A model generated the notes under the pieces. It was not told the DNA's origin. It worked only from the letters and a program-made list of their open reading frames with translations, and ran no database searches. From Dendrocalamus latiflorus (Eukaryota > Streptophyta > Magnoliopsida > Poales > Poaceae), in the NCBI GenBank assembly GCA_017311315.1, contig CM029672.1:6924463-6988462 (forward strand): DNA of 64,000 nucleotides, written 5' to 3'. How positions within the stretch are numbered: position 1 is the stretch's first letter; each line of letters begins with the position of its first letter. This document shows positions 23,636 to 35,575 of the stretch, piece after piece. The position numbers and the translations under genes were made by a program.

Positions 23636-24230
23636 TGGTCCGTACTCAGCTTGATTCTCCTATTCGTGTTTTTCGTGCTGATTCCGCTAAAGGAGTATTT
23701 CTTGGGGGTTCTTCATAGTTTTCTATGGCTACAGTAGTTACTTAAGGATTTTGGTGTTTCTATTTGTACACCGGCTTCTCTTTTGTCTGACAGTACATGT
23801 GCTATTAGCATTGTTGAAGATCCGATGAAGCATGAGCTTACAAAACATATTGGTGTTGATGCTTCCTACATGCAGACAAAAGTGTAGGACTAGGTTATTG
23901 CTTTTCAGTATATGCCTTCAGAAATTTAGTTGGCAGATTTATTCACAAAGATATAGACTAGAATTTAGTACAGCTTCTATCTCTCTAAGCTTCATGTTAT
24001 TGATCCACTATAAGGGCCTGTTTGGAACAGAGGAATTTCACAGGAATTTTGCAGGAATTTTGCAGGAAACAGTTCAATTCCCGCAGGAATCGGGAAAAAT
24101 TCCCGCATTCCAAACAGGGCCTTAAGTTTGAGGGCGTTGTTAGATATGTATTATATAGCTGTGTATTTTCCTTGTTATATAAGAGATTTCTTATATATAT
24201 GTTATATTTGTATATGTATATATATTGACT
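23636..24230 (+). pseudogene. Old Copia relic: end of pol and start of LTR
   Basis: The plus strand keeps pieces of the Copia RNase H tail: QYMPSEI, a stop, LADLFTKI, and after more stops SFYLSKLHVIDPL. A GAGGGCGTTGTTAGATATG segment near 24128-24148 follows, which is the expected tract plus LTR start. Several stops and indels show it is old. A small inverted-repeat element splits it at 24014-24121. It is unrelated in sequence to the young Copia element at 5-11 kb. Confidence 0.7.
24014..24121. mobile_element. Small inverted-repeat MITE inside the Copia relic (108 bp)
   Basis: The ends GGGCCTGTTTGGAA and TTCCAAACAGGGCC are near-perfect inverted repeats. The inside is two copies of GGAATTTTGCAGGAA-like sequence facing their complement. 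It interrupts the Copia tail between HVIDPL and the following polypurine-like tract. The exact target duplication is unclear. Confidence 0.7.
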
Positions 24231-24572
24231 TAATAGTTTTATCTGAATACAAGCGCTGTTTATAAGATGAGTCATCAAGAAATCGTGGCAGTACTTCCGT
24301 AGACCACGAAGGCTCTGGTAGTCTGCAGGTGTGTGAGGTGTCATGGACCTGCCCCTGTGGCCCATGGTGCAAGAGGTCCATGCAGGAATGTGTTGTAAAG
24401 ATCAGCAGCCTTTTTGACCATAGTGATCGAGTGTGCTGATGACCTGTGTAGATTGTAGAAAAGGAGGTTTGTCATGGCTAGGTGATGAGCATCTTTGATC
24501 CTGCCACACTCTGCCTGTCCAACCTCAAGTTGGATTGTCAGAGGAGGAAGAACAAATGAGTGAATTCAATTA

Positions 24573-24827
24573 AGGTGCTGTTCGGTTACATTAAAATAAA
24601 TTAATTTATAACTAAAATTTTACTGTAACTGATGGTTGCTTATTTAATATAATTAAATTTAAAAAATTTAAAATAAAAAATATTTTACCCTATCATAGAT
24701 AATGCAAACGAATATAAGAAAAAAGAACCGGTAAAAAAACTCAAAAAAATGTCAAAAAAGGACAAAATTTAGGAAGAGTGAAAAATAAACCAAAAGCCAG
24801 AAGTTCAAACCGAAATGAGCGGGGTCC
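24573..24827. repeat. Dispersed repeat family, copy 1
   Basis: This segment shares the ordered words TTATTTAATATAATTAAATTT, AAGAACCGG, CTCAAAAAA, GACAAAATTTA and GAAATGAGCGG with two other places in the window (34197-34958 and 46980-47196). It is an AT-rich, non-coding, MITE-sized element that has diverged between copies. Confidence 0.75.
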
Positions 24828-26313
24828 AAACGTGCAGGTACGTGGATTTTTTATATTATATATAAAAGTTTATGGAGTTTGCTTCAGTGCATCTTTTTTA
24901 GAAAAATTTACAAATATTAAATGATGACAATCTGCACCAAAATATAAAAACTTGAATCGAATTGAAGATTATACACACACACACTAGAATATTAGGTAGG
25001 GGAAATCTTCAAATTAATTTATTTTTAGGTTATGCATATTTGCTCCCAACTAATATAACTAATTTGCTTTGAGATTCATAACTTTTTAAAAAGAGATGTA
25101 ACAAAGCATACCCAAAGTTTATTTAAGATCTTGTCTTGGAGAACATGAATTTCACAGAAAATTTACATAAATTTCAGAAAAAAAACAATTCAATTTCGTT
25201 TCCATATGTATCAAAGCCGTACTGGAGGTCATATGTTTAGATTCTTATATGGGAGATTATTTGAAATATTTTTTTTACTCAGAGCTAGCTCTAACTGCCA
25301 AGCTCAAGTTCTTTAAAATCGTATGTGCACACCTTCTTTGATGTGAATATCATATATGCACTTGATTTTAGTCGGTACTTACAAAAAAAAGTGAATGAAA
25401 AGTTCTGTCAGGCACCCAAGCACAGGATTAGCTAGAATCTCTGAACAGTGAACCGGTTGGGTGAAAGATTATCCTCATGAAACTGGAAGCATGCTAGATC
25501 TGCAACATGTTAGACACTGCACACTCCTTCAAATCTTGTTTTAGTCTCTCAAAGAGCATCCAAAAAGCTCATCAAGAAAAGCTCCTGCCTAGAAAGGGAC
25601 TCGAAGGCCCATGTTCTTTGCCACTTAAACCATATCAGCCTGTCAGAGCTGTCCTTGCTTTCTAAACACTGTAACAGCATTAATTTAACCGGATTAATTT
25701 ACAGTTTACAAGTCAACTGTTACCCTGACCTTGGCTGCCATGATGTCATGTTCCTTTGCCTGATCATGCTTTACACTGCACCACGGTTAACAAGTAACTT
25801 AGACATGACATCTCAGAGGATTTGTTTAATCAGTTTGATATATCGAGGTCTTCTACGTCCTCAAAAAACTAATCTTGCACGACAAAAGTCATAGCATAAT
25901 CAGTACAAAAATTAAGCAGTTGTACTTGACATGCCGCATTTCTGAAACAGATTGATGGTTAAATCTAGAAGCAGTGCTTCTATTTTTCCTCTTTAATAAA
26001 AATAATACTAATCTTAAAATAAATGACAACAAAAGCCACACTAAGCTCAAAATATATGATAACAAGCAGTATCAAGAACAAATTCCTCAGACATCTCCAT
26101 TCACATCAGGTTGAAGGACCGCTCGGGCTACGTCTTGTTTGCAATCACCAAGAGCTGATCGATACACATGAGAAAATTGACAAAAATGAAGAAAAAAAAC
26201 AAGAAGAAGAACAGGGCAATGCATGCAGGGACGCTGAAACCTGCAGCTGCTTCTAGCCGACTAGCCCTATGTACAATAACTATGGCATGGTGTTATGACA
26301 GAGCGAAATGAAA
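24828..26313. other. Spacer downstream of the NPH3 gene
   Basis: AT-rich DNA. The last few hundred bases before 26314 would hold the 3' UTR of the minus-strand NPH3 gene. No other gene is seen. Confidence 0.45.
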
Positions 26314-29300
26314 TCAAGAACACATCCTGGGCAGTGACCTTGCAGTGCAGCTGCCGCCTCTCTTGGAGGCCTTCATCTTGGTCATCTGCGTCTTCATCCG
26401 GCTGCACACCTTCTCTAGCTCCATCACCCGCCAATGCATCCCGTCGAGGAGCGTCTTGAGGTTCTGGTTCTCCAGCGACAGGTCGAGCCTCCTGGCGTAT
26501 AGGATGACCTGGCCGTTGTCGTCGTTGTCGTCGACGCCGCGGTTGTCGTTGTCGTCGTCGTATATGTCGCGGTACTTCCCCATGGCCGGGGGGCACACCG
26601 GCTTCAGCTGGCCCGAGTCGCGGATAAGACTCTTGAGCACGGTGTGCTGGGACGCCAGCGCCTGCACCGCCGCCCTCGTCGGAAAGTTGGCGTTCCTCGC
26701 GAGGTGCTTGCAGCACTCCGGCGAGAGCTTCTCGTAGTTGATGCCCCTGCAGATCTTCATCTTCTCGTCGTCCGTCAGGCGAGCGTGAACCTGCGACGAT
26801 GATCAGATTTTTTTTCAGCTTTGGGCAAGTGCGAATTACTTCATAAATGTAAACAATTTAACTTTCATATGTTCAGCAATCAACACACAGCCAAGTAGAA
26901 CAGTTGTTTTGCATATTGTCAGTAACAAAAATGCCAAAAAAATCTTTAGCGTCCAGGACAAGACATTATTTTAAGACAAATCAGTTGGTTCCGACTTCAG
27001 AGAACATCCAGAAGTCGTGTCCTGAAGTTTGTGATGCATACAGGAGGTGCGAACACACTTGCAATTAATGTGAAGCACTGTAAAACTCTGACAGAACAAG
27101 AACAGTATAGAGGCACCAAAGACCTGAGAATTCTAAGAGAATGTACCTGGAAGTAGACATCGATGGCGCGGTACAGCGCGTCGTGGCAGTCCCTCGCGGC
27201 AGCGGGCAGCACGGTGGCCAGCTCGACGAACCTGGCCGGGCGCAGCGAGGGGTCCGGGGCCACCTCGGCCAGGTACAGGTCCGTGAGCCTCCCCACCTTC
27301 TTCAGCCTCGCCGGCTCGTCGCGCGCGCCGCTGCCGTGGAGAAAGGCCTCCAAGAACCTGAGCACCAGGCTCACGTCGTACAGGCTGCTCGTCCCGGACG
27401 GCGCCGGGACGAGCAGGTTGTCCAGTGTCGCGTGGTCCAGCTTGCGGCCTATCATGGCGACGAGCCTGCCGTGGGAGGTGCCGGCAAGCTTCAGAGGGGA
27501 TGAGATCCTCAGGATGCCGAAGAGGCCCTTGCAAGAAATCGAGCTCCTGTCGAGGTCGGCCATGACAGCGATCGCCGCCTCGAGCATGGCCTTCTTGTCC
27601 TCGGCGTTCGCTCCGGCGATGCGGCAGTTGAGGTAGTAGAAGAGGAAGCGGGAGACGATGCCGTGGTCGGTGCCTCTGGCCAGGAGCGCCTTGGCGACCC
27701 GCTCCACCATGCTGGGACTGAGGACGACGAGGTCCTCGAACCACCAGGTGCGATTGGTGCACCGCATGCTGAGGCTGCTGCTCTTGGTGTCGCACGAGAA
27801 CCGGAACGCCGAGCTTTCCGGCGAGGAGCTCGTCGGGGTGGCGTCCCCTGGGACGGCCATCTGGGACAGCAGCGCGCCCACGACCCTGTCGAACACGCCG
27901 GTGGACTCGGCGAGCGGGAACAGGCGCTGGCACTGCTTGACGGCGTCCACGACGCTCTGCCACGGCCAGTGCAGCATCTCCTCGATTGCCTTCTCCGTCA
28001 TCTTGACCAGGCTCGGCGCGGTGGACACCGCCGCGGGCGCATCCGCCATGTCCATGAACTGAGCCGCGCACCGCAGCGCGCAGGCGTTGGCCGCGGTCAC
28101 CGCTGTACCGCCGCCGCCGGTGTAACAGAATCTCGCCACAAGCTCGAACGCCTCGGCGCCGCCGGGGAAGCCGTGCAGCACTACTCTCGGAGGCGGTCCT
28201 GCAGACGCCGCAGCTCCGACCGACCGCTCGCCGAAAAATTTCTTGATCCTATTACAGAACGGCGCAAGAACGTCCTGCGAATTATCCAAGAACGCAAAAG
28301 AACAATTCAGAACAAACATGGCATATCATTAAAGAATCACGCAGGTACAAGAATTAAAGGTCGTTAAGCTTCTGCACCCACTTGCAAGATGCCAAATTAA
28401 TCCGAATACCAAAGGAAAGATCAGGTCTTTTTCCAGAGAACAATCTAAGCTTTTAATGAGAAGCTACCGGCCATTGTGGCCACCAAATACCATTAAAGCT
28501 TTGCATGGAAAAAGGCGAAGGAGATGAGCTGTAGCCATTAGGCCATTAACTAACGCTAGCAGGGGAGGAATGGAATGAAGTGAAAGCACAAGCACAAGAG
28601 ACATTTCGCAGACTCAAGGGGATGTGAACCAGACGAGCAGGTGCAAGAAGCTCCATGGGCGGCTGGAGCAGCACACTTGCGCCATTAAAGAAGGGCGAGG
28701 AGGACCAGACATGGCGAGCTGGTGGCTCATTGATGGTGGTAGGGAAATGGACACATTTTCACTGTGCAGCTCAACACTCTGCCATGGAATGGATCCCACC
28801 ACACTGAACATAAATGGAAGATCGCGACGTCTTCCTTAGTGACTGGCAGAGTAAAAAATCAGAGGCGGAGGGGAAAGGAGATGGGATTAATCTGTCTGAA
28901 CCATACAGGCAGAACTGTAAAAGTAGAATTGCAGAAGTGAATCATAAGGGCTGAAGTTACGGTGATTCAATTCCATTGGAGTGTGATAAGCTATAACTAG
29001 GGCTTGTCCCACAAAGACAGGCAAGAGATCAAGAGCAAAATTACAGCAAGAACAGGATGTGAAAGGACAGACAATGCAAAGATTTTACGCCGAGAAGTAA
29101 ATCAAGCTCCATAGCAGAAAGAACAAAAACTAGAAATTCGAGATGGGGATGGAACCACTAGGATGTGACAAGCTGCACTCGCCCCAAAAACCTGCGACGG
29201 GCAAGACCGCTAGAGATCATGAGGAAAACAGAAGAAGGTCTAAAAGCGAAGAATGGAAGAGACCAAAATGGGGAAAAAGATCACAAGGTGAATGCCAAAA

Positions 29301-29684
29301 CTTTTGGGACTATCTGAAACGATCTTGACAGAGGAAACAACAAAGGCTAAGTATTAAAACATGCGCAATTCCACCAGGATATGGCAAGCCTCACTCATCC
29401 CCAAGACCTTGCTGCACACTAGAAAACCACAGCTAAACAACAGTAAGGCCTAAAGAGAGAGAGACGCTAGACTGTAGACAGCAAGCTGCCAACATAGGAA
29501 AGGAAACAACAGCAACGAAAACGTCCTCGTCGTCTGAGGACGAGGAGCACGACAACAAATTAAGCAAGAGGCCTTGAAGGAAGAAGCAAGAATTGGAGCA
29601 AGAAGAGGAAACAGAGGCAGCAGCTACCTTATCAACAAAGAAGACCTCTTCACCATCCACATCCACCTCAAGAACACAGCCCAT
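26314..29684 (-). CDS. BTB/POZ and NPH3 domain protein (NRL family)
   Basis: Three exons on the minus strand: 29684-29628, 28274-27147 and 26790-26314 (TGA). All introns are GT-AG and phase 0, giving 553 residues. Exon 1 encodes only 19 residues, MGCVLEVDVDGEEVFFVDK, the first strand and helix of a BTB fold. The BTB part continues to about residue 100 (VVLHGFPGGAEAFELVARFC). The NPH3 domain follows from about WWFEDL (residue 195), through SLYDVSLVLRFLEAFL (about 316), to KICRGINYEKLSPECCKHLA (about 405). The C-terminus is a helix or coiled coil ending in a basic tail. NRL proteins are CUL3 ubiquitin ligase adaptors working with phototropins or in auxin transport at the plasma membrane. Its BTB is shorter than in NPH3 itself, as in the At3g50840/At5g66560 group. 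An in-frame upstream ATG at 29912 would add 76 unlikely residues. Which subfamily member it is remains uncertain. Confidence 0.92.
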
Positions 29685-30997
29685 CTTTCTGCCCTTCCCA
29701 CGACCAGCTTTAAAGCAACAACATGGCAAAGAAGAGAGGAAAAGGCTACAATGATGGGGATGGAAGCAGGAACACAAAGGGATGGCCGCACCACCCCCAC
29801 ACAGAAAAGCCCAAGCAGCCAAATGGGTAAATGCCCAAGGGAAACTGCTCTGAGTGGTCAATGGCTGAAACGGGGAGCAGGAAAGGGGGGAGAGACCTGG
29901 GTGAGTGGCCAAGGGAAGTTGGTGGATCCTGAGCTCCTGACCTGACAGCCTCTGTTAGCCTGCAAGCAGAGTTTGCATGAGCTTTGGGGGAATATGTAGG
30001 CTGGGTCCTTGAGATTTCTCTCCCTCCCTCCCTGCTTCCCCCCCTTGCATGTAGCACATATATGCTTGGGTACTATTCTAGCCAGTAGCCATTTTGTGGA
30101 TCAAGAAGTGGGCAACAAAAAGGGTCCGAGATTCTAGACCAAAGTTAGAGGAGAACAGTTACCATGACTTTAAAAGATTCTCGCCCCTCGGATGTAAATA
30201 GGATGGTTCACAAATCAGACAGCACAGCCAATGTGTGGCTACAGTACATATGGGCAACAAAAATGGGTTGAGATCCTGTAAAGCAAAGTGAGAGAAGAAC
30301 TGGACTGTGACTTAGGAAGATGCTTAGCCGTCGGATGTAAAAAGTACGGGCTAGATAAGATACTACAGACAAGGCGTTATAGTACCCGAGATATAATATT
30401 TGCTACAGTACCTACCATGTTACCTTTGCTACAGTGTCTGTATTCATCTCAGCCTTTGTTTTTTTTATCCGAACAAGTCAGGGGAAGAGAGGAGAAGAGG
30501 AGAGAGGTGAATTTTTTTTTTTTGCATTCTTAATAGGGACAGAAATGCATTGCTTGTGCTGTCTCAGATTAAGCAGAGGGCATCCGAGTTGGTCATTTCC
30601 ATGTGACACTGAGATATCTCTGATTATCTGATGTGAGATTATCTGATGTTGCCCTTTCCCCCTGGTCTAAGAAACAGCACTCATTATGTTTGGTTTGCCT
30701 TTGGACTAATTTACACCAATCATTCAACAAGAGAGGGTCTCTTGATGTTGGCATGCATTTTTTATGAACAAACTGTTTTCGTCTGCCTTAAAAAAACTGC
30801 TTTCGTCTGCATATTCAGATGTTAGTGCTTATCACCTGGCAAGACATGGATCAATAAAAGCAAGCACCACAAGTAAATATTCTCTGCAATTTCATAAACA
30901 TATCTGATTCGACCCAACACTGGAAGATACCGTAACTAGACCAGAGGTGGACATAACCTCCGACAATTATCCCATGTAAACAGATCCCTCTGTTTTA
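29685..30997 (-). other. 5' flank of the NPH3 gene
   Basis: A purine-rich leader lies just upstream of the start, with a CT-rich minus-strand run near 30020-30045. The segment from about 30105 to 30350 contains two related blocks starting GGGCAACAAAAA (30112 and 30251). No clear TATA box was fixed and no gene is seen. Confidence 0.4.
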
Positions 30998-31104
30998 GCT
31001 GCTCAAAAATGGTAGTGAAAGGACGTAGCAGTTTATTTATTTTTTGGGTTGCTGCTCAAAAATGGTAGTGAAAGGACGTAGCAGTTTATTTATTTTTTGG
31101 ATTT
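30998..31104. repeat. 53-bp exact tandem duplication
   Basis: GCTGCTCAAAAATGGTAGTG starts at 30998 and again at 31051. The two units are identical through the TTTATTTATTTTTTGG run. Confidence 0.9.
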
Positions 31105-31312
31105 TGGTAAATATCATCTTGATGTTTTTTTTCCTAACTATCGTCCAGATTTAGGATTGTTGGATTAGAAATCGAATGGCCTTGAATTCTACCCCTTCTC
31201 TTTGAAAAAATCTCTCATCTTCAAAAACAAGGAGCCCCTTGATCTCTAATCCAAGGACCATAAATTTGGATGATAGTTAGAAAAAAAAACATCTAAATGA
31301 TACCTAGACACT
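31105..31312. mobile_element. Inverted-repeat MITE-like element (~200 bp)
   Basis: GATGTTTTTTTTCCTAACTA near 31120 faces its near complement TAGTTAGAAAAAAAAACATC near 31275. Outer AATATCATC and AAATGATACC words also pair. It is non-coding, and the borders are approximate. Confidence 0.6.
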
Positions 31313-31883
31313 TTCTTTTATTTTTTTTTCACGGGAGGACACACCAATACAAGAAAAAAGAAGAAGAGAAAACATATGACGCGTGGTTGAGGCGTGATTG
31401 CGTGAAGCTTATAAGAATGACTAGCTCAATATCTACGCTTTATTATAGAGTAAAAAACTTATATTAAATTGACATATCGAGCCGCTGTTATTAGGCTCTA
31501 TCTACGCCACCCACCTAACTATGCCGTGGCACTCGGTCTACTCTAGCACATGTTTACGCCTTCGCTGTTGTATTCAACATACTCAACTCCACTACCACTT
31601 TAGGACCAGAGCGTAACTATTCCCCACTGCCATATTCATCCCGCCACATAGAGCTAGCCTCCGCCTAACCCAACATATTGAACCAGCATTGTGTAGCACT
31701 CTGAAAACAAAAAACAATCATAGCATTTTAATAGCTGCTAAACGTTTCCATTAGCACTTGACCCATTCAAATAACTTCCTTATATTTGTCTCTCCTATCC
31801 ATATCAATCTATCTATCTCTCTCTCTCTCTCTCCTATTTTTGTGAAGAGGTCCGACGTCGACTTTTGAGTGGTTTGGTGTCTG

Positions 31884-32092
31884 GTTATTATCATATCACT
31901 AAAGCTCACCTGATTATTATCCTATCATTAAATCTCATCTGGTTATTATCATACCACTAAAGCTTAGCTAGTTATTATCATATCACTAAATCTCACCTGG
32001 TTATTATCATACCACTAAAGTTTATCTGATTATTATCATATTACTAAATCTTACCTGGTTGTTATCATATTACTAATGCTTTCCTAGTTCTA
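31884..32092. repeat. 29-bp minisatellite, seven units, alternating two variants
   Basis: The unit is near GTTATTATCATATCACTAAA followed by a nine-base tail. Units ending in AAAGCT-type sequence alternate with units ending in AAATCT-type sequence, so the array behaves as 58-bp dimers. The last unit is the most diverged. Confidence 0.85.
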
Positions 32093-32364
32093 GATTTTTA
32101 ATACTATATTTATTCCATGATGTTCTAGGTTATTTTGTTTACATGCTTTTAGGTTTATTAAAATACTTAGTTAATAATGTTCTAGAATTCATGTTTTTAA
32201 TTAGTGTTTTAGAATTTATGCTTAAATCATTAATGGGATAGCAGATGATCATGTTGTAGACTTAGGTTTAAACCACCAGCAATCTTTTAATATCAAGCTT
32301 CTATGTTTGTCCTTCTGATATCATGATGTTTTGCTGATATGATTTCTTATGTGAGTCATGACCG

Positions 32365-32382
32365 ACACACACACACACACAC

Positions 32383-32457
<75 letters not shown>
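32365..32457. repeat. (AC)n/(AT)n compound microsatellite
   Basis: An (AC)9-type run passes into about 36 AT dinucleotides. The short frames across it are artefacts of the repeat. Confidence 0.97.
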
Positions 32458-32462
<5 letters not shown>

Positions 32463-34196
32463 GTTAAGTTGACTAATAATCATTTATCATGTAATAAAAC
32501 TTTATTGGTTGTCAACCCTTGTGAGAGCTATATTATAATACCTCTTTTATAATAATTCCTAGACCATTATTGCTATGTTATCATTTCATATCACCATCTA
32601 TCAAGATCTAATGCTTCTCCATTTCAAACATTTAGCGAATCCTTTTACTTATCATAATTTTATCTTAGCCTTCCTTTAGTTCCCTTAAAGTATTATCATA
32701 TAACATGTTAACAATATTACAGTTACCTGGTCTAGGGTTACCCACATATAGAGGAGATTTTCACTCACCTGGTAATGTACGGGGGGCCGTACACTTTTGT
32801 TACTCAGGATATTACACCCCGCCTGTGGTTATATAGTTGAGGACAGTGTTGTGCCTAACTACTCTCGTATAATTGGGTATGTGGGAAGTAATCGCCAGTG
32901 CCATTGCCATAACTTGCTATATAACAATTAACCTTGTCTCCACGGTTCTTGTTACCTCTATCTCCTATCGGTATCAATGGTTCCAATAACCTAATTTCAT
33001 TGCAATTAACTTATGTTAATTACTTACTTGATTTACTTGTCCTTTACTCACTGTGTTGCAATCGTTGTTAGGTACTTGCTGAAATTTTCAAATCTCACGC
33101 TTGCTCTTTTCATTCTCAGGTAAAAGGCCAGTGAAGTAATAGCATCATGCATGGGTGGGAGCACTCGAGTTTTGAGCACCGTGGCTTGCCACTATTTTGT
33201 GATTTCATTTGTTCTTCATTTGGTTAGAAGTGGACCGGTCCCATGTTTCAAACATTTATTCAGTTTCCGCTGGTTCTCTAATAATGTATTTGAAAAAGTT
33301 TTAATTTCCCTGCGATTTCTATGTTTGCTTTTATTTATTCCTTACTTTGGTAATAGCGTTCTATAGTAGTATCTCATATTGGTATGTGAGGTGCTACACA
33401 TCGTCATGCTCGGATTATGGCACACCTCGACATGTATGGGCACCGTGCCCATCACTTCGACATTGATCTGGCCGAGACCCGCCTCGCTTGCGTCACATTC
33501 TCAGTTCAACAACCACACCCCAAGTCACATCGCACCTTCTAACGTCATGCTCGGACTTTGTCATGCCCAAAATCACCGTATATCTAAGCAAAAGATATGC
33601 AAATATGTTCTTTTGTATAAGAGAAGTAAAAAATCAAGCCTTTACGTGTACATATGAAAGTTGAGCAATATGAATACACCTAGTGCATATATGTACTCAC
33701 ATTAATTAACATAGTTTTGAAGTCTGCCTGGAAAGGTTTTCGCGCTACTTGTCCTGTCGATTCTGCTGCCTAGGGAGAAAGATACGCTTCATTTTCTGAC
33801 CGAGAGAACAGTGCTGCAGCTGTGGTACGCGCACATGCAGCTTATGGGCTCTCTCAACGGCTACTACTACTACTGGCCCACCACCGCGTTTTCTCGACGG
33901 CAAAATCCCACTCCTCTAGTGGGCCGCACGTCGTCCGCATCCCGTGAATCTAAAATACGCCCAGCCGAGCGGCTTCTCTCGATCGTGTCGGATGGGCCGG
34001 CCCACCTGTTAACCTCCTGCTCGCTTCTTCTCTTTTTATTTCTTTACCTTGATGCTTCGTCTTTTTCCAAACTAACGGAGATTTTGCGTCCCGTACTAGA
34101 AACGAAATCGCTAATTTGCGGGCGTCAGCTGGACGCCAGGACAGCTGTACTTTGCCGTGCCTATTATTTTTAGCACATGGAATAGGTAACATTTTG
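32458..34196. other. Gene-poor spacer, possibly retroelement-derived
   Basis: The segment includes a block around 32700-33370 with several short GC-rich islands and no domain-bearing frame. A second block near 33400-33560 repeats TCATGCTCGGA twice (about 33403 and 33546). No element borders could be fixed and no gene is seen. Confidence 0.35.
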
Positions 34197-34958
34197 AGGG
34201 TCTATTTAGACCCCGATCCGTTGGACTGAAAAGCTATAGCTTATTACTGAAATTGCACTGTAGTGGTTGAAAATTTACTAGGGGTGAAAACGGGTCGAAT
34301 TCGGACGGATATTGCTGTTACCATATCCTAACCCATATTTTTTCTCCGGATTCGGTACCAATCGGATTCGGTACTAATCAGATTCGGTGTCGGATCGGTC
34401 GGGATTAACCCAATTCGTTTGCACCCCTACTTGTTTGTAAGGAATGCATACAGTGCAGTAAATGGAGTAGGACGCACTAACTTGATGTTACTATTTAATA
34501 GCTGATGTGAAAGATTTTATTTTACCATTGCAAAAGAAAATTAAACGTCAAATAGTAGCACTAACCTGAAATCAAACTTGAAGATGTATCGGATTCGGAC
34601 GGATATTCGGATTCGGACGGATATTGCTGTTACCATATCCTAACCCATATTTTTTTGTCCGGATTCGGTACTAGTCGGATTCAGTACCAATCGGATTCGG
34701 TGCCGGATCGGTCGGGATTAACCCGACCCGTTTTCACCCCTAAATTTTACTATAGCTAAAGGTGACTTATTTAGCATAATTAAATTTTAAAAAAATTAGA
34801 AATAGAAAAAAATGTTAGCTCATTATGGACAACGTGAAAGAATACGGGAAAAAAAGAACCGGCAAAAAAGCTCAAAAAAGCCAAAAGTTCAGAAAAAGAC
34901 AAAATTTATGAATAGTGAAAAATAAGCCAGAAGGCAGAAGCTGAAATGAGCGGAGCCT
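34197..34958. repeat. Dispersed repeat family, copy 2 (split by a hAT MITE)
   Basis: The same family as 24573-24827 and 46980-47196. The left part contains GAAATTGCACTGTAGTGGTT. The right part contains AAAGAACCGG and GACAAAATTTATGAATAGTG and ends GAAATGAGCGGAGCC. The two parts are separated by the hAT element at 34279-34742. Confidence 0.75.
34279..34742. mobile_element. hAT-type MITE nested in a dispersed repeat (464 bp)
   Basis: The ends are TAGGGGTGAAAACGGGTC and GACCCGTTTTCACCCCTA-like. The 8-bp flanks AAATTTAC (34271-34278) and AATTTTAC (34743-34750) match at 7 of 8 positions. Inside, a block of about 130 bp containing GACGGATATTGCTGTTACCA is present twice in direct orientation (about 34305-34429 and 34615-34742). 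The first block ends in a partial terminus (TTTGCACCCCTA near 34426). Confidence 0.82.
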
Positions 34959-35009
34959 TATATTGTCTATTATTTTTTATTTTCTGTTAGAAGAATTTAT
35001 AAATCAATA

Positions 35010-35205
35010 TAAATATATGGCTTCCTCACTGCTATTGCTTTCGTCTCATGGTCACGGACGCATCACACATCCCACTCCTTTCGCTTCCGTCTCGTACATG
35101 CATTTCTCCCTCACTTTCCCCACCATCCGTCCCTTTCTAAAAGCCATATTTTTCGGTAACTATTATTTATTTTTAGCCAAAAGTTATTAGTTATAGCCAA
35201 TATAA
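35010..35205. repeat. Dispersed repeat shared with 50815-51055, copy 1
   Basis: Both places share, in order, TCGCTCCCGTCT-like, CATCACACATCCCA-like, CTCACTCACTTT-like, CTAAAAG and TATTTATTTT words and end in AGCCAATATAAA or AGCCAATATGAA. It is a non-coding, MITE-like family. Confidence 0.6.
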
Positions 35206-35575
35206 ACATGCCGTGAGTGCCCTGCACCTGTAGGGAGGGAGCTAGAGATTTGGTTCCCTTCTCTAGGAATGGAACTCCTACATGTCATGAAGTTGCTCTC
35301 ACCGAAGTCAGTCTCGCATGGGGGCAAACCCTCCCTTCGGGCTCTATCACCGGTCGGACCCCCTCAGCGACCCCTCCTCGGCTCCTCCAGCGTGGTTGAA
35401 TGCGCAACAGCGACGTCACAGAGCGACTAGAGTCTAGAGGACGGCTCGGCGACAACAGTTGAACGCATGGGCTTGCTTTGGCCCAATAACTCGAGTAGAA
35501 AATGCGTGTAACGTGCGAGTGAACTGAGCAGAGGTGTGCCCCACTCCAGGCTGCAGCCGACTACTAGGATATCTG

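Noticed and set aside
27133..28367. Several long overlapping frames on both strands across the NPH3 exon
   Set aside because: They are frame shadows of a GC-rich coding exon. Only the minus-strand frame 28274-27147 has conserved BTB/NPH3 motifs and matching splice sites.
33811..34173. 120-residue plus-strand frame
   Set aside because: No domain or homologue recalled, composition no different from its surroundings, and no promoter or splice context.
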